64,000 nt of DNA from the NCBI GenBank assembly GCA_963932465.1, contig CAWVRF010001058.1, positions 1,116,001 to 1,180,000 of the forward strand, in the 5' to 3' direction. The stretch is from Maratus speciosus (taxonomy: Eukaryota; Arthropoda; Arachnida; Araneae; Salticidae). Below, one piece after another: positions 49,131 through 61,700 of the stretch. Made by a program: the position numbers and the translations under genes. Under the pieces are notes generated by a model. It ran no database searches, was not told where the DNA came from, and saw only the letters and a list, made by a program, of their open reading frames with translations. Numbering within the stretch: position 1 is the first letter of the stretch; every line of letters begins with the position of its first letter.

Positions 49131-51419
49131 ATAAATAATAAAGCGAAACCGAATATATTGTTTCAACAATAAAGCATTGTTAGAAAATTCATCAGAAAGA
49201 GTTACCTCATATAAAACACGCAATATTTATGAATTGAATTCCGGTGCAGGGCTGAAAATTAATTTCTTAATAAATAATAAAGCGAAACCGAATATATTGT
49301 TTCAACAATCAAAGCATTGTTAGAATATTCATCAGAAAGAGTTACCGCATATAAAACACGCAATATTTATGAATTGAATTCCGGTGCAGGGCTGAAAATT
49401 AATTTCTTAATAAATAATAAAGCGAAACCGAATATATTGTTTCAACAATCAAAGCATTGTTAGAAAATTCATCAGAAAGAGTTACCGCATATAAAACACG
49501 CAATATTTATGTATTGAATTCCGGTGCAGGACTGAAAATTAATTTCTTAATAAATAATAAAGCGAAACCGAATATATTGTTTCAACAATCAAAGCATTGT
49601 TAGAAAATTCATCAGATAGAGTTACCGCATATAAAACACGCAATATTTATGAATTGAATTCCGGTGCAGGGCTGAAAATTAATTTCTCAATAAATAATAA
49701 AGCGAAACCGATTATTGTTTCAACAATCAAAGAATTGTTAGAAAATTCACCAGAAAGAGTTACCGCATATAAAACACGCAATATTTATGAATTGAATTCC
49801 GCTGCAGGGCTCAAAATTAATTTATTAATAAATAATAAAGCGAAACCGAATATATTGTTTCAACAATGAAAGCATTGTTAGAAAATTCATCAGAAAGAGT
49901 TACCGCATATAAAACACGCAATATTTATGAATTGAATACCGGTGCAGGGCTCAAAATTAATTTATTAATAAATAATAAAGCGAAACCGAATATATTGTTT
50001 CAACAATCAATGCATTGTTAGAAAATTCATCAGAAAGAATTACCGCATATAAAACATGCAATATTTATGAACTGAATTCCGGTGCATTGCTGAAAATTAA
50101 TTTCTTAATCTTAATAAATAATAAAGCGAAACCGAATATATTGTTTCAACAATAAAGCATTGTTAGAAAATTCATCAGAAAGAGTTACCTCATATAAAAC
50201 ACGCAATATTTATGAATTGAATTCCGGTGCAGGGCTGAAAATTAATTTCTTAATAAATAATAAAGCGAAACCGAATATATTGTTTCAACAATGAAAGCAT
50301 TGTTAGAAAATTCATCAGAAAGAGTTACCGCATATAAAACACGCAATATTTATGAATTGAATACCGGTGCAGGGCTCAAAATTAATTTATTAATAAATAA
50401 TAAAGCGAAACCGAATATATTGTTTCAACAATCAATGCATTGTTAGAAAATTCATCAGAAAGAATTACCGCATATAAAACATGCAATATTTATGAACTGA
50501 ATTCCGGTGCATTGCTGAAAATTAATTTCTTAATCTTAATAAATAATAAAGCGAAACCGAATATATTGTTTCAACAATAAAGCATTGTTAGAAAATTCAT
50601 CAGAAAGAGTTACCTCATATAAAACACGCAATATTTATGAATTGAATTCCGGTGCAGGGCTGAAAATTAATTTCTTAATAAATAATAAAGCGAAACCGAA
50701 TATATTGTTTCAACAATCAAAGCATTGTTAGAATATTCATCAGAAAGAGTTACCGCATATAAAACACGCAATATTTATGAATTGAATTCCGGTGCAGGGC
50801 TGAAAATTAATTTCTTAATAAATAATAAAGCGAAACCGAATATATTGTTTCAACAATCAAAGCATTGTTAGAAAATTCATCAGAAAGAGTTACCGCATAT
50901 AAAACACGCAATATTTATGAATTGAATTCCGGTGCAGGGCTGAAAATTAATTTCTTAATAAATAATAAAGCGAAACCGAATATATTGTTTCAACAATCAA
51001 AGCATTGTTAGAAAATTCATCAGATAGAGTTACCGCATATAAAACACGCAATATTTATGAATTGAATTCCGGTGCAGGGCTGAAAATTAATTTCTTAATA
51101 AATAATAAAGCGAAACCGATTATTGTTTCAACAATCAAAGCATTGTTAGAAAATTCACCAGAAAGAGTTACCGCATATAAAACACGCAATATTTATGAAT
51201 TGAATTCCGCTGCAGGGCTCAAAATTAATTTATTAATAAATAATAAAGCGAAACCGAATATATTGTTTCAACAATGAAAGCATTGTTAGAAAATTCATCA
51301 GAAAGAGTTACCGCATATAAAACACGCAATATTTATGAATTGAATACCGGTGCAGGGCTCAAAATTAATTTATTAATAAATAATAAAGCGAAACCGAATA
51401 TATTGTTTCAACAATCAAA

Positions 51420-54400
51420 GCATTGTTAGAAAATTCATCAGAAAGAGTTACCTCATATAAAACACGCAATATTTATGAATTGAATTCCGGTGCAGGGCTG
51501 AAAATTAATTTCTTAATAAATAATAAAGCGAAACCGAATATATTGTTTCAACAATCAAAGCATTGTTATAAAATTCATCAGAAAGAGTTACCGCATATAA
51601 AACACGCAATATTTATGAATTGAATTCCGGTGCAGGGCTGAAAATTAATTTCTTAATAAATAATAAAGCGTAACCGAATATATTGTTTCAACAATCAAAG
51701 CATATTTGGAAAATTCATCAGAAAGAGTTACCGCATATAAAACACGCAATATTTATGAATTGAATCCCGGTGCAGGGCTCAAAATTAATTTCTTAATAAA
51801 TAATAAAGCGAAACCGAATATATTGTTTCAACAATCAAAGCATTGTTAGAAAATTCATCAGAAAGAGTTACCGCATATAAAACACGCAATATTTATGAAT
51901 TGATTTCTGGTGCAGGGCTGAAAATTAATTTCTTAATAAATAATAAAGCGAAACCGAATATATTGTTTCAACAATCAATGCATTGTTAGAAAATTCATCA
52001 GAAAGAATTACCGCATATAAAACATGCAATATTTATGAACTGAATTCCGGTGCATTGCTGAAAATTAATTTCTTAATAAATAATAAAGCGTAACCGAATA
52101 TATTGTTTCAACAATCAAAGCATTGTTGGAAAATTCATCAGAAAGAGTTACCGCATATAAAACACGCAATATTTATGAATTGAATCCCGGTGCAGGGCTC
52201 AAAATTAATTTCTTAATAAATAATAAAGCGAAACCGAATATATTGTTTCAACAATCAATGCATTGTTAGAAAATTCATCAGAAAGAATTACCGCATATAA
52301 AACATGCAATATTTATGAACTGAATTCCGGTGCATTGCTGAAAATTAATTTCTTAATCTTAATAAATAATAAAGCGAAACCGAATATATTGTTTCAACAA
52401 TAAAGCATTGTTAGAAAATTCATCAGAAAGAGTTACCTCATATAAAACAGGCAATATTTATGAATTGAATTCCGGTGCAGGGCTGAAAATTAATTTCTTA
52501 ATAAATAATAAAGCGAAACCGAATATATTGTTTCAACAATCAAAGCATTGTTAGAAAATTCATCAGATAGAGTTACCGCATATAAAACACGCAATATTTA
52601 TGAATTGAATTCCGGTGCAGGGCTGAAAATTAATTTCTTAATAAATAATAAAGCGAAACCGAATATATTGTTTCAACAATCAAAGCATTGTTAGAAAATT
52701 CATCAGAAAGAGTTACCGCATATAAAACACGCAATATTTATGAATTGAATCCCGGTGCAGGGCTCAAAATTAATTTCTTAATAAATAATAAAGCGAAACC
52801 GAATATATTGTTTCAACAATCAAAGCATTGTTAGAAAATTCATCAGAAAGAGTTACCGCATATAAAACACGCAATATTTATGAATTGATTTCCGGTGCAG
52901 GGCTGAAAATTAATTTCTTAATAAATAATAAAGCGAAACCGAATATATTGTTTCAACAATCAATGCATTGTTAGAAAATTCATCAGAAAGAATTACCGCA
53001 TATAAAACATGCAATATTTATGAACTGAATTCCGGTGCATTGCTGAAAATTAATTTCTTAATCTTAATAAATAATAAAGCGAAACCGAATACATTGTTTC
53101 AACAATAAAGCATTGTTAGAAAATTCATCAGAAAGAGTTACCTCATATAAAACACGCAATATTTATGAATTGAATTCCGGTGCAGGGCTGAAAATTAATT
53201 TCTTAATAAATAATAAAGCGAAACCGAATATATTGTTTCAACAATCAAAGCATTGTTAGAAAATTCATCAGAAAGAGTTACCTCATATAAAACACGCAAT
53301 ATTTATGAATTGAATTCCGGTGCAGGGCTGAAAATTAATTTCTTAATAAATAATAAAGCGAAACCGAATATATTGTTTCAACAATCAAAGCATTGTTAGA
53401 ATATTCATCAGAAAGAGTTACCGCATATAAAACACGCAATATTTATGAATTGAATTCCGGTGCAGGGCTGAAAATTAATTTCTTAATAAATAATAAAGCG
53501 AAACCGAATATATTGTTTCAACAATCAAAGCATTGTTAGAAAATTCATCAGATAGAGTTACCGCATATAAAACACGCAATATTTATGAATTGAATTCCGG
53601 TGCAGGGCTGAAAATTAATTTCTTAATAAATAATAAAGCGAAACCGATTATTGTTTCAACAATCAAAGCATTGTTAGAAAATTCACCAGAAAGAGTTACC
53701 GCATATAAAACACGCAATATTTATGAATTGAATTCCGCTGCAGGGCTCAAAATTAATTTATTAATAAATAATAAAGCGAAACCGAATATATTGTTTCAAC
53801 AATGAAAGCATTGTTAGAAAATTCATCAGAAAGAGTTACCGCATATAAAACACGCAATATTTATGAATTGAATACCGGTGCAGGGCTCAAAATTAATTTA
53901 TTAATAAATAATAAAGCGAAACCGAATATATTGTTTCAACAATCAAAGCATTGTTAGAAAATTCATCAGAAAGAGTTACCTCATATAAAACACGCAATAT
54001 TTATGAATTGAATTCCGGTGCAGGGCTGAAAATTAATTTCTTAATAAATAATAAAGCGAAACCGAATATATTGTTTCAACAATCAAAGCATTGTTATAAA
54101 ATTCATCAGAAAGAGTTACCGCATATAAAACACGCAATATTTATGAATTGAATTCCGGTGCAGGGCTGAAAATTAATTTCTTAATAAATAATAAAGCGTA
54201 ACCGAATATATTGTTTCAACAATCAAAGCATTGTTGGAAAATTCATCAGAAAGAGTTACCGCATATAAAACACGCAATATTTATGAATTGAATCCCGGTG
54301 CAGGGCTCAAAATTAATTTCTTAATAAATAAGAAAGCGAAACCGAATATATTGTTTCAACAATCAAAGCATTGTTAGAAAATTCATCAGAAAGAGTTACC

Positions 54401-57400
54401 GCATATAAAACACGCAATATTTATGAATTGATTTCTGGTGCAGGGCTGAAAATTAATTTCTTAATAAATAATAAAGCGAAACCGAATATATTGTTTCAAC
54501 AATCAATGCATTGTTAGAAAATTCATCAGAAAGAATTACCGCATATAAAACATGCAATATTTATGAACTGAATTCCGGTGCATTGCTGAAAATTAATTTC
54601 TTAATCTTAATAAATAATAAAGCGAAACCGAATATATTGTTTCAACAATAAAGCATTGTTAGAAAATTCATCAGAAAGAGTTACCTCATATAAAACACGC
54701 AATATTTATGAATTGAATTCCGGTGCAGGGCTGAAAATTAATTTCTTAATAAATAATAAAGCGAAACCGAATATATTGTTTCAACAATCAAAGCATTGTT
54801 ATAAAATTCATCAGAAAGAGTTACCGCATATAAAACACGCAATATTTATGAATTGAATTCCGGTGCAGGGCTGAAAATTAATTTCTTAATAAATAATAAA
54901 GCGTAACCGAATATATTGTTTCAACAATCAAAGCATATTTGGAAAATTCATCAGAAAGAGTTACCGCATATAAAACACGCAATATTTATGAATTGAATCC
55001 CGGTGCAGGGCTCAAAATTAATTTCTTAATAAATAATAAAGCGAAACCGAATATATTGTTTCAACAATCAAAGCATTGTTAGAAAATTCATCAGAAAGAG
55101 TTACCGCATATAAAACACGCAATATTTATGAATTGATTTCTGGTGCAGGGCTGAAAATTAATTTCTTAATAAATAATAAAGCGAAACCGAATATATTGTT
55201 TCAACAATCAATGCATTGTTAGAAAATTCATCAGAAAGAATTACCGCATATAAAACATGCAATATTTATGAACTGAATTCCGGTGCATTGCTGAAAATTA
55301 ATTTCTTAATAAATAATAAAGCGTAACCGAATATATTGTTTCAACAATCAAAGCATTGTTGGAAAATTCATCAGAAAGAGTTACCGCATATAAAACACGC
55401 AATATTTATGAATTGAATCCCGGTGCAGGGCTCAAAATTAATTTCTTAATAAATAATAAAGCGAAACCGAATATATTGTTTCAACAATCAATGCATTGTT
55501 AGAAAATTCATCAGAAAGAATTACCGCATATAAAACATGCAATATTTATGAACTGAATTCCGGTGCATTGCTGAAAATTAATTTCTTAATAAATAATAAA
55601 GCGAAACCGAATATATTGTTTCAACAATCAAAGCATTGTTAGAAAATTCATCAGATAGAGTTACCGCATATAAAACACGCAATATTTATGAATTGAATTC
55701 CGGTGCAGGGCTGAAAATTAATTTCTTAATAAATAATAAAGCGAAACCGAATATATTGTTTCAACAATCAAAGCATTGTTAGAAAATTCATCAGAAAGAG
55801 TTACCGCATATAAAACACGCAATATTTATGAATTGAATCCCGGTGCAGGGCTCAAAATTAATTTCTTAATAAATAATAAAGCGAAACCGAATATATTGTT
55901 TCAACAATCAAAGCATTGTTAGAAAATTCATCAGAAAGAGTTACCGCATATAAAACACGCAATATTTATGAATTGATTTCCGGTGCAGGGCTGAAAATTA
56001 ATTTCTTAATAAATAATAAAGCGAAACCGAATATATTGTTTCAACAATCAATGCATTGTTAGAAAATTCATCAGAAAGAATTACCGCATATAAAACATGC
56101 AATATTTATGAACTGAATTCCGGTGCATTGCTGAAAATTAATTTCTTAATCTTAATAAATAATAAAGCGAAACCGAATACATTGTTTCAACAATAAAGCA
56201 TTGTTAGAAAATTCATCAGAAAGAGTTACCTCATATAAAACACGCAATATTTATGAATTGAATTCCGGTGCAGGGCTGAAAATTAATTTCTTAATAAATA
56301 ATAAAGCGAAACCGAATATATTGTTTCAACAATCAAAGCATTGTTAGAAAATTCATCAGAAAGAGTTACCTCATATAAAACACGCAATATTTATGAATTG
56401 AATTCCGGTGCAGGGCTGAAAATTAATTTCTTAATAAATAATAAAGCGAAACCGAATATATTGTTTCAACAATCAAAGCATTGTTAGAATATTCATCAGA
56501 AAGAGTTACCGCATATAAAACACGCAATATTTATGAATTGAATTCCGGTGCAGGGCTGAAAATTAATTTCTTAATAAATAATAAAGCGAAACCGAATATA
56601 TTGTTTCAACAATCAAAGCATTGTTAGAAAATTCATCAGATAGAGTTACCGCATATAAAACACGCAATATTTATGAATTGAATTCCGGTGCAGGGCTGAA
56701 AATTAATTTCTTAATAAATAATAAAGCGAAACCGATTATTGTTTCAACAATCAAAGCATTGTTAGAAAATTCACCAGAAAGAGTTACCGCATATAAAACA
56801 CGCAATATTTATGAATTGAATTCCGCTGCAGGGCTCAAAATTAATTTATTAATAAATAATAAAGCGAAACCGAATATATTGTTTCAACAATGAAAGCATT
56901 GTTAGAAAATTCATCAGAAAGAGTTACCGCATATAAAACACGCAATATTTATGAATTGAATACCGGTGCAGGGCTCAAAATTAATTTATTAATAAATAAT
57001 AAAGCGAAACCGAATATATTGTTTCAACAATCAAAGCATTGTTAGAAAATTCATCAGAAAGAGTTACCTCATATAAAACACGCAATATTTATGAATTGAA
57101 TTCCGGTGCAGGGCTGAAAATTAATTTCTTAATAAATAATAAAGCGAAACCGAATATATTGTTTCAACAATCAAAGCATTGTTATAAAATTCATCAGAAA
57201 GAGTTACCGCATATAAAACACGCAATATTTATGAATTGAATTCCGGTGCAGGGCTGAAAATTAATTTCTTAATAAATAATAAAGCGTAACCGAATATATT
57301 GTTTCAACAATCAAAGCATTGTTGGAAAATTCATCAGAAAGAGTTACCGCATATAAAACACGCAATATTTATGAATTGAATCCCGGTGCAGGGCTCAAAA

Positions 57401-58720
57401 TTAATTTCTTAATAAATAAGAAAGCGAAACCGAATATATTGTTTCAACAATCAAAGCATTGTTAGAAAATTCATCAGAAAGAGTTACCGCATATAAAACA
57501 CGCAATATTTATGAATTGATTTATGGTGCAGGGCTGAAAATTAATTTCTTAATAAATAATAAAGCGAAACCGAATATATTGTTTCAACAATCAATGCATT
57601 GTTAGAAAATTCATCAGAAAGAATTACCGCATATAAAACATGCAATATTTATGAACTGAATTCCGGTGCATTGCTGAAAATTAATTTCTTAATCTTAATA
57701 AATAATAAAGCGAAACCGAATATATTGTTTCAACAATAAAGCATTGTTAGAAAATTCATCAGAAAGAGTTACCTCATATAAAACACGCAATATTTATGAA
57801 TTGAATTCCGGTGCAGGGCTGAAAATTAATTTCTTAATAAATAATAAAGCGAAACCGAATGTATTGTTTCAACAATCAAAGCATTGTTAGAATATTCATC
57901 AGAAAGAGTTACCGCATATAAAACACGCAATATTTATTAATTGAATTCCGGTGCAGGGCTGAAAATTAATTTCTTAATAAATAATAAAGCGTAACCGAAT
58001 ATATTGTTTCAACAATCAAAGCATTGTTGGAAAATTCATCAGAAAGAGTAACCGCATATAAAACACGCAATATTTATGAATTGAATCCCGGTGCAGGGCT
58101 CAAAATTAATTTCTTAATAAATAATAAAGCGAAACCGAATATATTGTTTCAACAATCAATGCATTGTTAGAAAATTCATCAGAAAGAATTACCGCATATA
58201 AAACATGCAATATTTATGAACTGAATTCCGGTGCATTGCTGAAAATTAATTTCTTAATCTTAATAAATAATAAAGCGAAACCGAATATATTGTTTCAACA
58301 ATAAAGCATTGTTAGAAAATTCATCAGAAAGAGTTACCTCATATAAAACAGGCAATATTTATGAATTGAATTCCGGTGCAGGGCTGAAAATTAATTTCTT
58401 AATAAATAATAAAGCGAAACCGAATATATTGTTTCAACAATCAAAGCATTGTTAGAAAATTCATCAGAAAGAGTTACCGCATATAAAACACGCAATATTT
58501 ATGAATTGATTTCCGGTGCAGGGCTGAAAATTAATTTCTTAATAAATAATAAAGCGAAACCGAATATATTGTTTCAACAATCAATGCATTGTTAGAAAAT
58601 TCATCAGAAAGAATTACCGCATATAAAACATGCAATATTTATGAACTGAATTCCGGTGCATTGCTGAAAATTAATTTCTTAATCTTAATAAATAATAAAG
58701 CGAAACCGAATACATTGTTT
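51420..58720 (+). repeat. Nested higher-order repeats with 3233- and 3088-bp offsets
   Basis: The rare CATATTTGGA at 51701 recurs at 54934 (+3233). The GAATACATTG variant at 53091 recurs at 56179 (+3088), and the 138-bp monomer at 53533 recurs at 56621 (+3088). GAATACATTG then appears at 58712, 61107, 62510 and 63773 with shrinking spacing (2533, 2395, 1403, 1263 bp), so units shorten toward the window end. Confidence 0.75.
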
Positions 58721-61700
58721 CAACAATAAAGCATTGTTAGAAAATTCATCAGAAAGAGTTACCTCATATAAAACACGCAATATTTATGAATTGAATTCCG
58801 GTGCAGGGCTGAAAATTAATTTCTTAATAAATAATAAAGCGAAACCGAATATATTGTTTCAACAATCAAAGCATTGTTAGAAAATTCATCAGAAAGAGTT
58901 ACCTCATATAAAACACGCAATATTTATGAATTGAATTCCGGTGCAGGGCTGAAAATTAATTTCTTAATAAATAATAAAGCGAAACCGAATATATTGTTTC
59001 AACAATCAAAGCATTGTTAGAATATTCATCAGAAAGAGTTACCGCATATAAAACACGCAATATTTATGAATTGAATTCCGGTGCAGGGCTGAAAATTAAT
59101 TTCTTAATAAATAATAAAGCGAAACCGAATATATTGTTTCAACAATCAAAGCATTGTTAGAAAATTCATCAGATAGAGTTACCGCATATAAAACACGCAA
59201 TATTTATGAATTTAATACCGGTGCAGGGCTCAAAATTAATTTATTAATAAATAATAAAGCGAAACCGAATATATTGTTTCAACAATCAAAGCATTGTTAG
59301 AAAATTCATCAGAAAGAGTTACCTCATATAAAACACGCAATATTTATGAATTGAATTCCGGTGCAGGGCTGAAAATTAATTTCTTAATAAATAATAAAGC
59401 GAAACCGAATATATTGTTTCAACAATCAAAGCATTGTTATAAAATTCATCAGAAAGAGTTACCGCATATAAAACACGCAATATTTATGAATTGAATTCCG
59501 GTGCAGGGCTGAAAATTAATTTCTTAATAAATAATAAAGCGTAACCGAATATATTGTTTCAACAATCAAAGCATTGTTGGAAAATTCATCAGAAAGAGTT
59601 ACCGCATATAAAACACGCAATATTTATGAATTGAATCCCGGTGCAGGGCTCAAAATTAATTTCTTAATAAATAATAAAGCGAAACCGAATATATTGTTTC
59701 AACAATCAATGCATTGTTAGAAAATTCATCAGAAAGAATTACCGCATATAAAACATGCAATATTTATGAACTGAATTCCGGTGCATTGCTGAAAATTAAT
59801 TTCTTAATCTTAATAAATAATAAAGCGAAACCGAATATATTGTTTCAACAATAAAGCATTGTTAGAAAATTCATCAGAAAGAGTTACCTCATATAAAACA
59901 CGCAATATTTATGAATTGAATTCCGGTGCAGGGCTGAAAATTAATTTCTTAATAAATAATAAAGCGAAACCGAATGTATTGTTTCAACAATCAAAGCATT
60001 GTTAGAATATTCATCAGAAAGAGTTACCGCATATAAAACACGCAATATTTATGAATTGAATTCCGGTGCAGGGCTGAAAATTAATTTCTTAATAAATAAT
60101 AAAGCGTAACCGAATATATTGTTTCAACAATCAAAGCATTGTTGGAAAATTCATCAGAAAGAGTAACCGCATATAAAACACGCAATATTTATGAATTGAA
60201 TCCCGGTGCAGGGCTCAAAATTAATTTCTTAATAAATAATAAAGCGAAACCGAATATATTGTTTCAACAATCAATGCATTGTTAGAAAATTCATCAGAAA
60301 GAATTACCGCATATAAAACATGCAATATTTATGAACTGAATTCCGGTGCATTGCTGAAAATTAATTTCTTAATCTTAATAAATAATAAAGCGAAACCGAA
60401 TATATTGTTTCAACAATAAAGCATTGTTAGAAAATTCATCAGAAAGAGTTACCTCATATAAAACAGGCAATATTTATGAATTGAATTCCGGTGCAGGGCT
60501 GAAAATTAATTTCTTAATAAATAATAAAGCGAAACCGAATATATTGTTTCAACAATCAAAGCATTGTTAGAAAATTCATCAGATAGAGTTACCGCATATA
60601 AAACACGCAATATTTATGAATTGAATTCCGGTGCAGGGCTGAAAATTAATTTCTTAATAAATAATAAAGCGAAACCGAATATATTGTTTCAACAATCAAA
60701 GCATTGTTAGAAAATTCATCAGAAAGAGTTACCGCATATAAAACACGCAATATTTATGAATTGAATCCCGGTGCAGGGCTCAAAATTAATTTCTTAATAA
60801 ATAATAAAGCGAAACCGAATATATTGTTTCAACAATCAAAGCATTGTTAGAAAATTCATCAGAAAGAGTTACCGCATATAAAACACGCAATATTTATGAA
60901 TTGATTTCCGGTGCAGGGCTGAAAATTAATTTCTTAATAAATAATAAAGCGAAACCGAATATATTGTTTCAACAATCAATGCATTGTTAGAAAATTCATC
61001 AGAAAGAATTACCGCATATAAAACATGCAATATTTATGAACTGAATTCCGGTGCATTGCTGAAAATTAATTTCTTAATCTTAATAAATAATAAAGCGAAA
61101 CCGAATACATTGTTTCAAAAATAAAGCATTGTTAGAAAATTCATCAGAAAGAGTTACCTCATATAAAACACGCAATATTTATGAATTGAATTCCGGTGCA
61201 GGGCTGAAAATTAATTTCTTAATAAATAATAAAGCGAAACCGAATATATTGTTTCAACAATCAAAGCATTGTTAGAATATTCATCAGAAAGAGTTACCGC
61301 ATATAAAACATGCAATATTTATGAATTGAATTCCGGTGCAGGGCTGAAAATTAATTTCTTAATAAATAATAAAGCGAAACCGAATATATTGTTTCAACAA
61401 TCAAAGCATTGTTATAAAATTCATCAGATAGAGTTACCGCATATAAAACACGCAATATTTATGAATTGAATTCCGGTGCAGGGCTGAAAATTAATTTCTT
61501 AATAAATAATAAAGCGAAACCGATTATTGTTTCAACAATCAAAGCATTGTTAGAAAATTCACCAGAAAGAGTTACCGCATATAAAACACGCAATATTTAT
61601 GAATTGAATTCCGCTGCAGGGCTCAAAATTAATTTATTAATAAATAATAAAGCGAAACCGAATATATTGTTTCAACAATGAAAGCATTGTTAGAAAATTC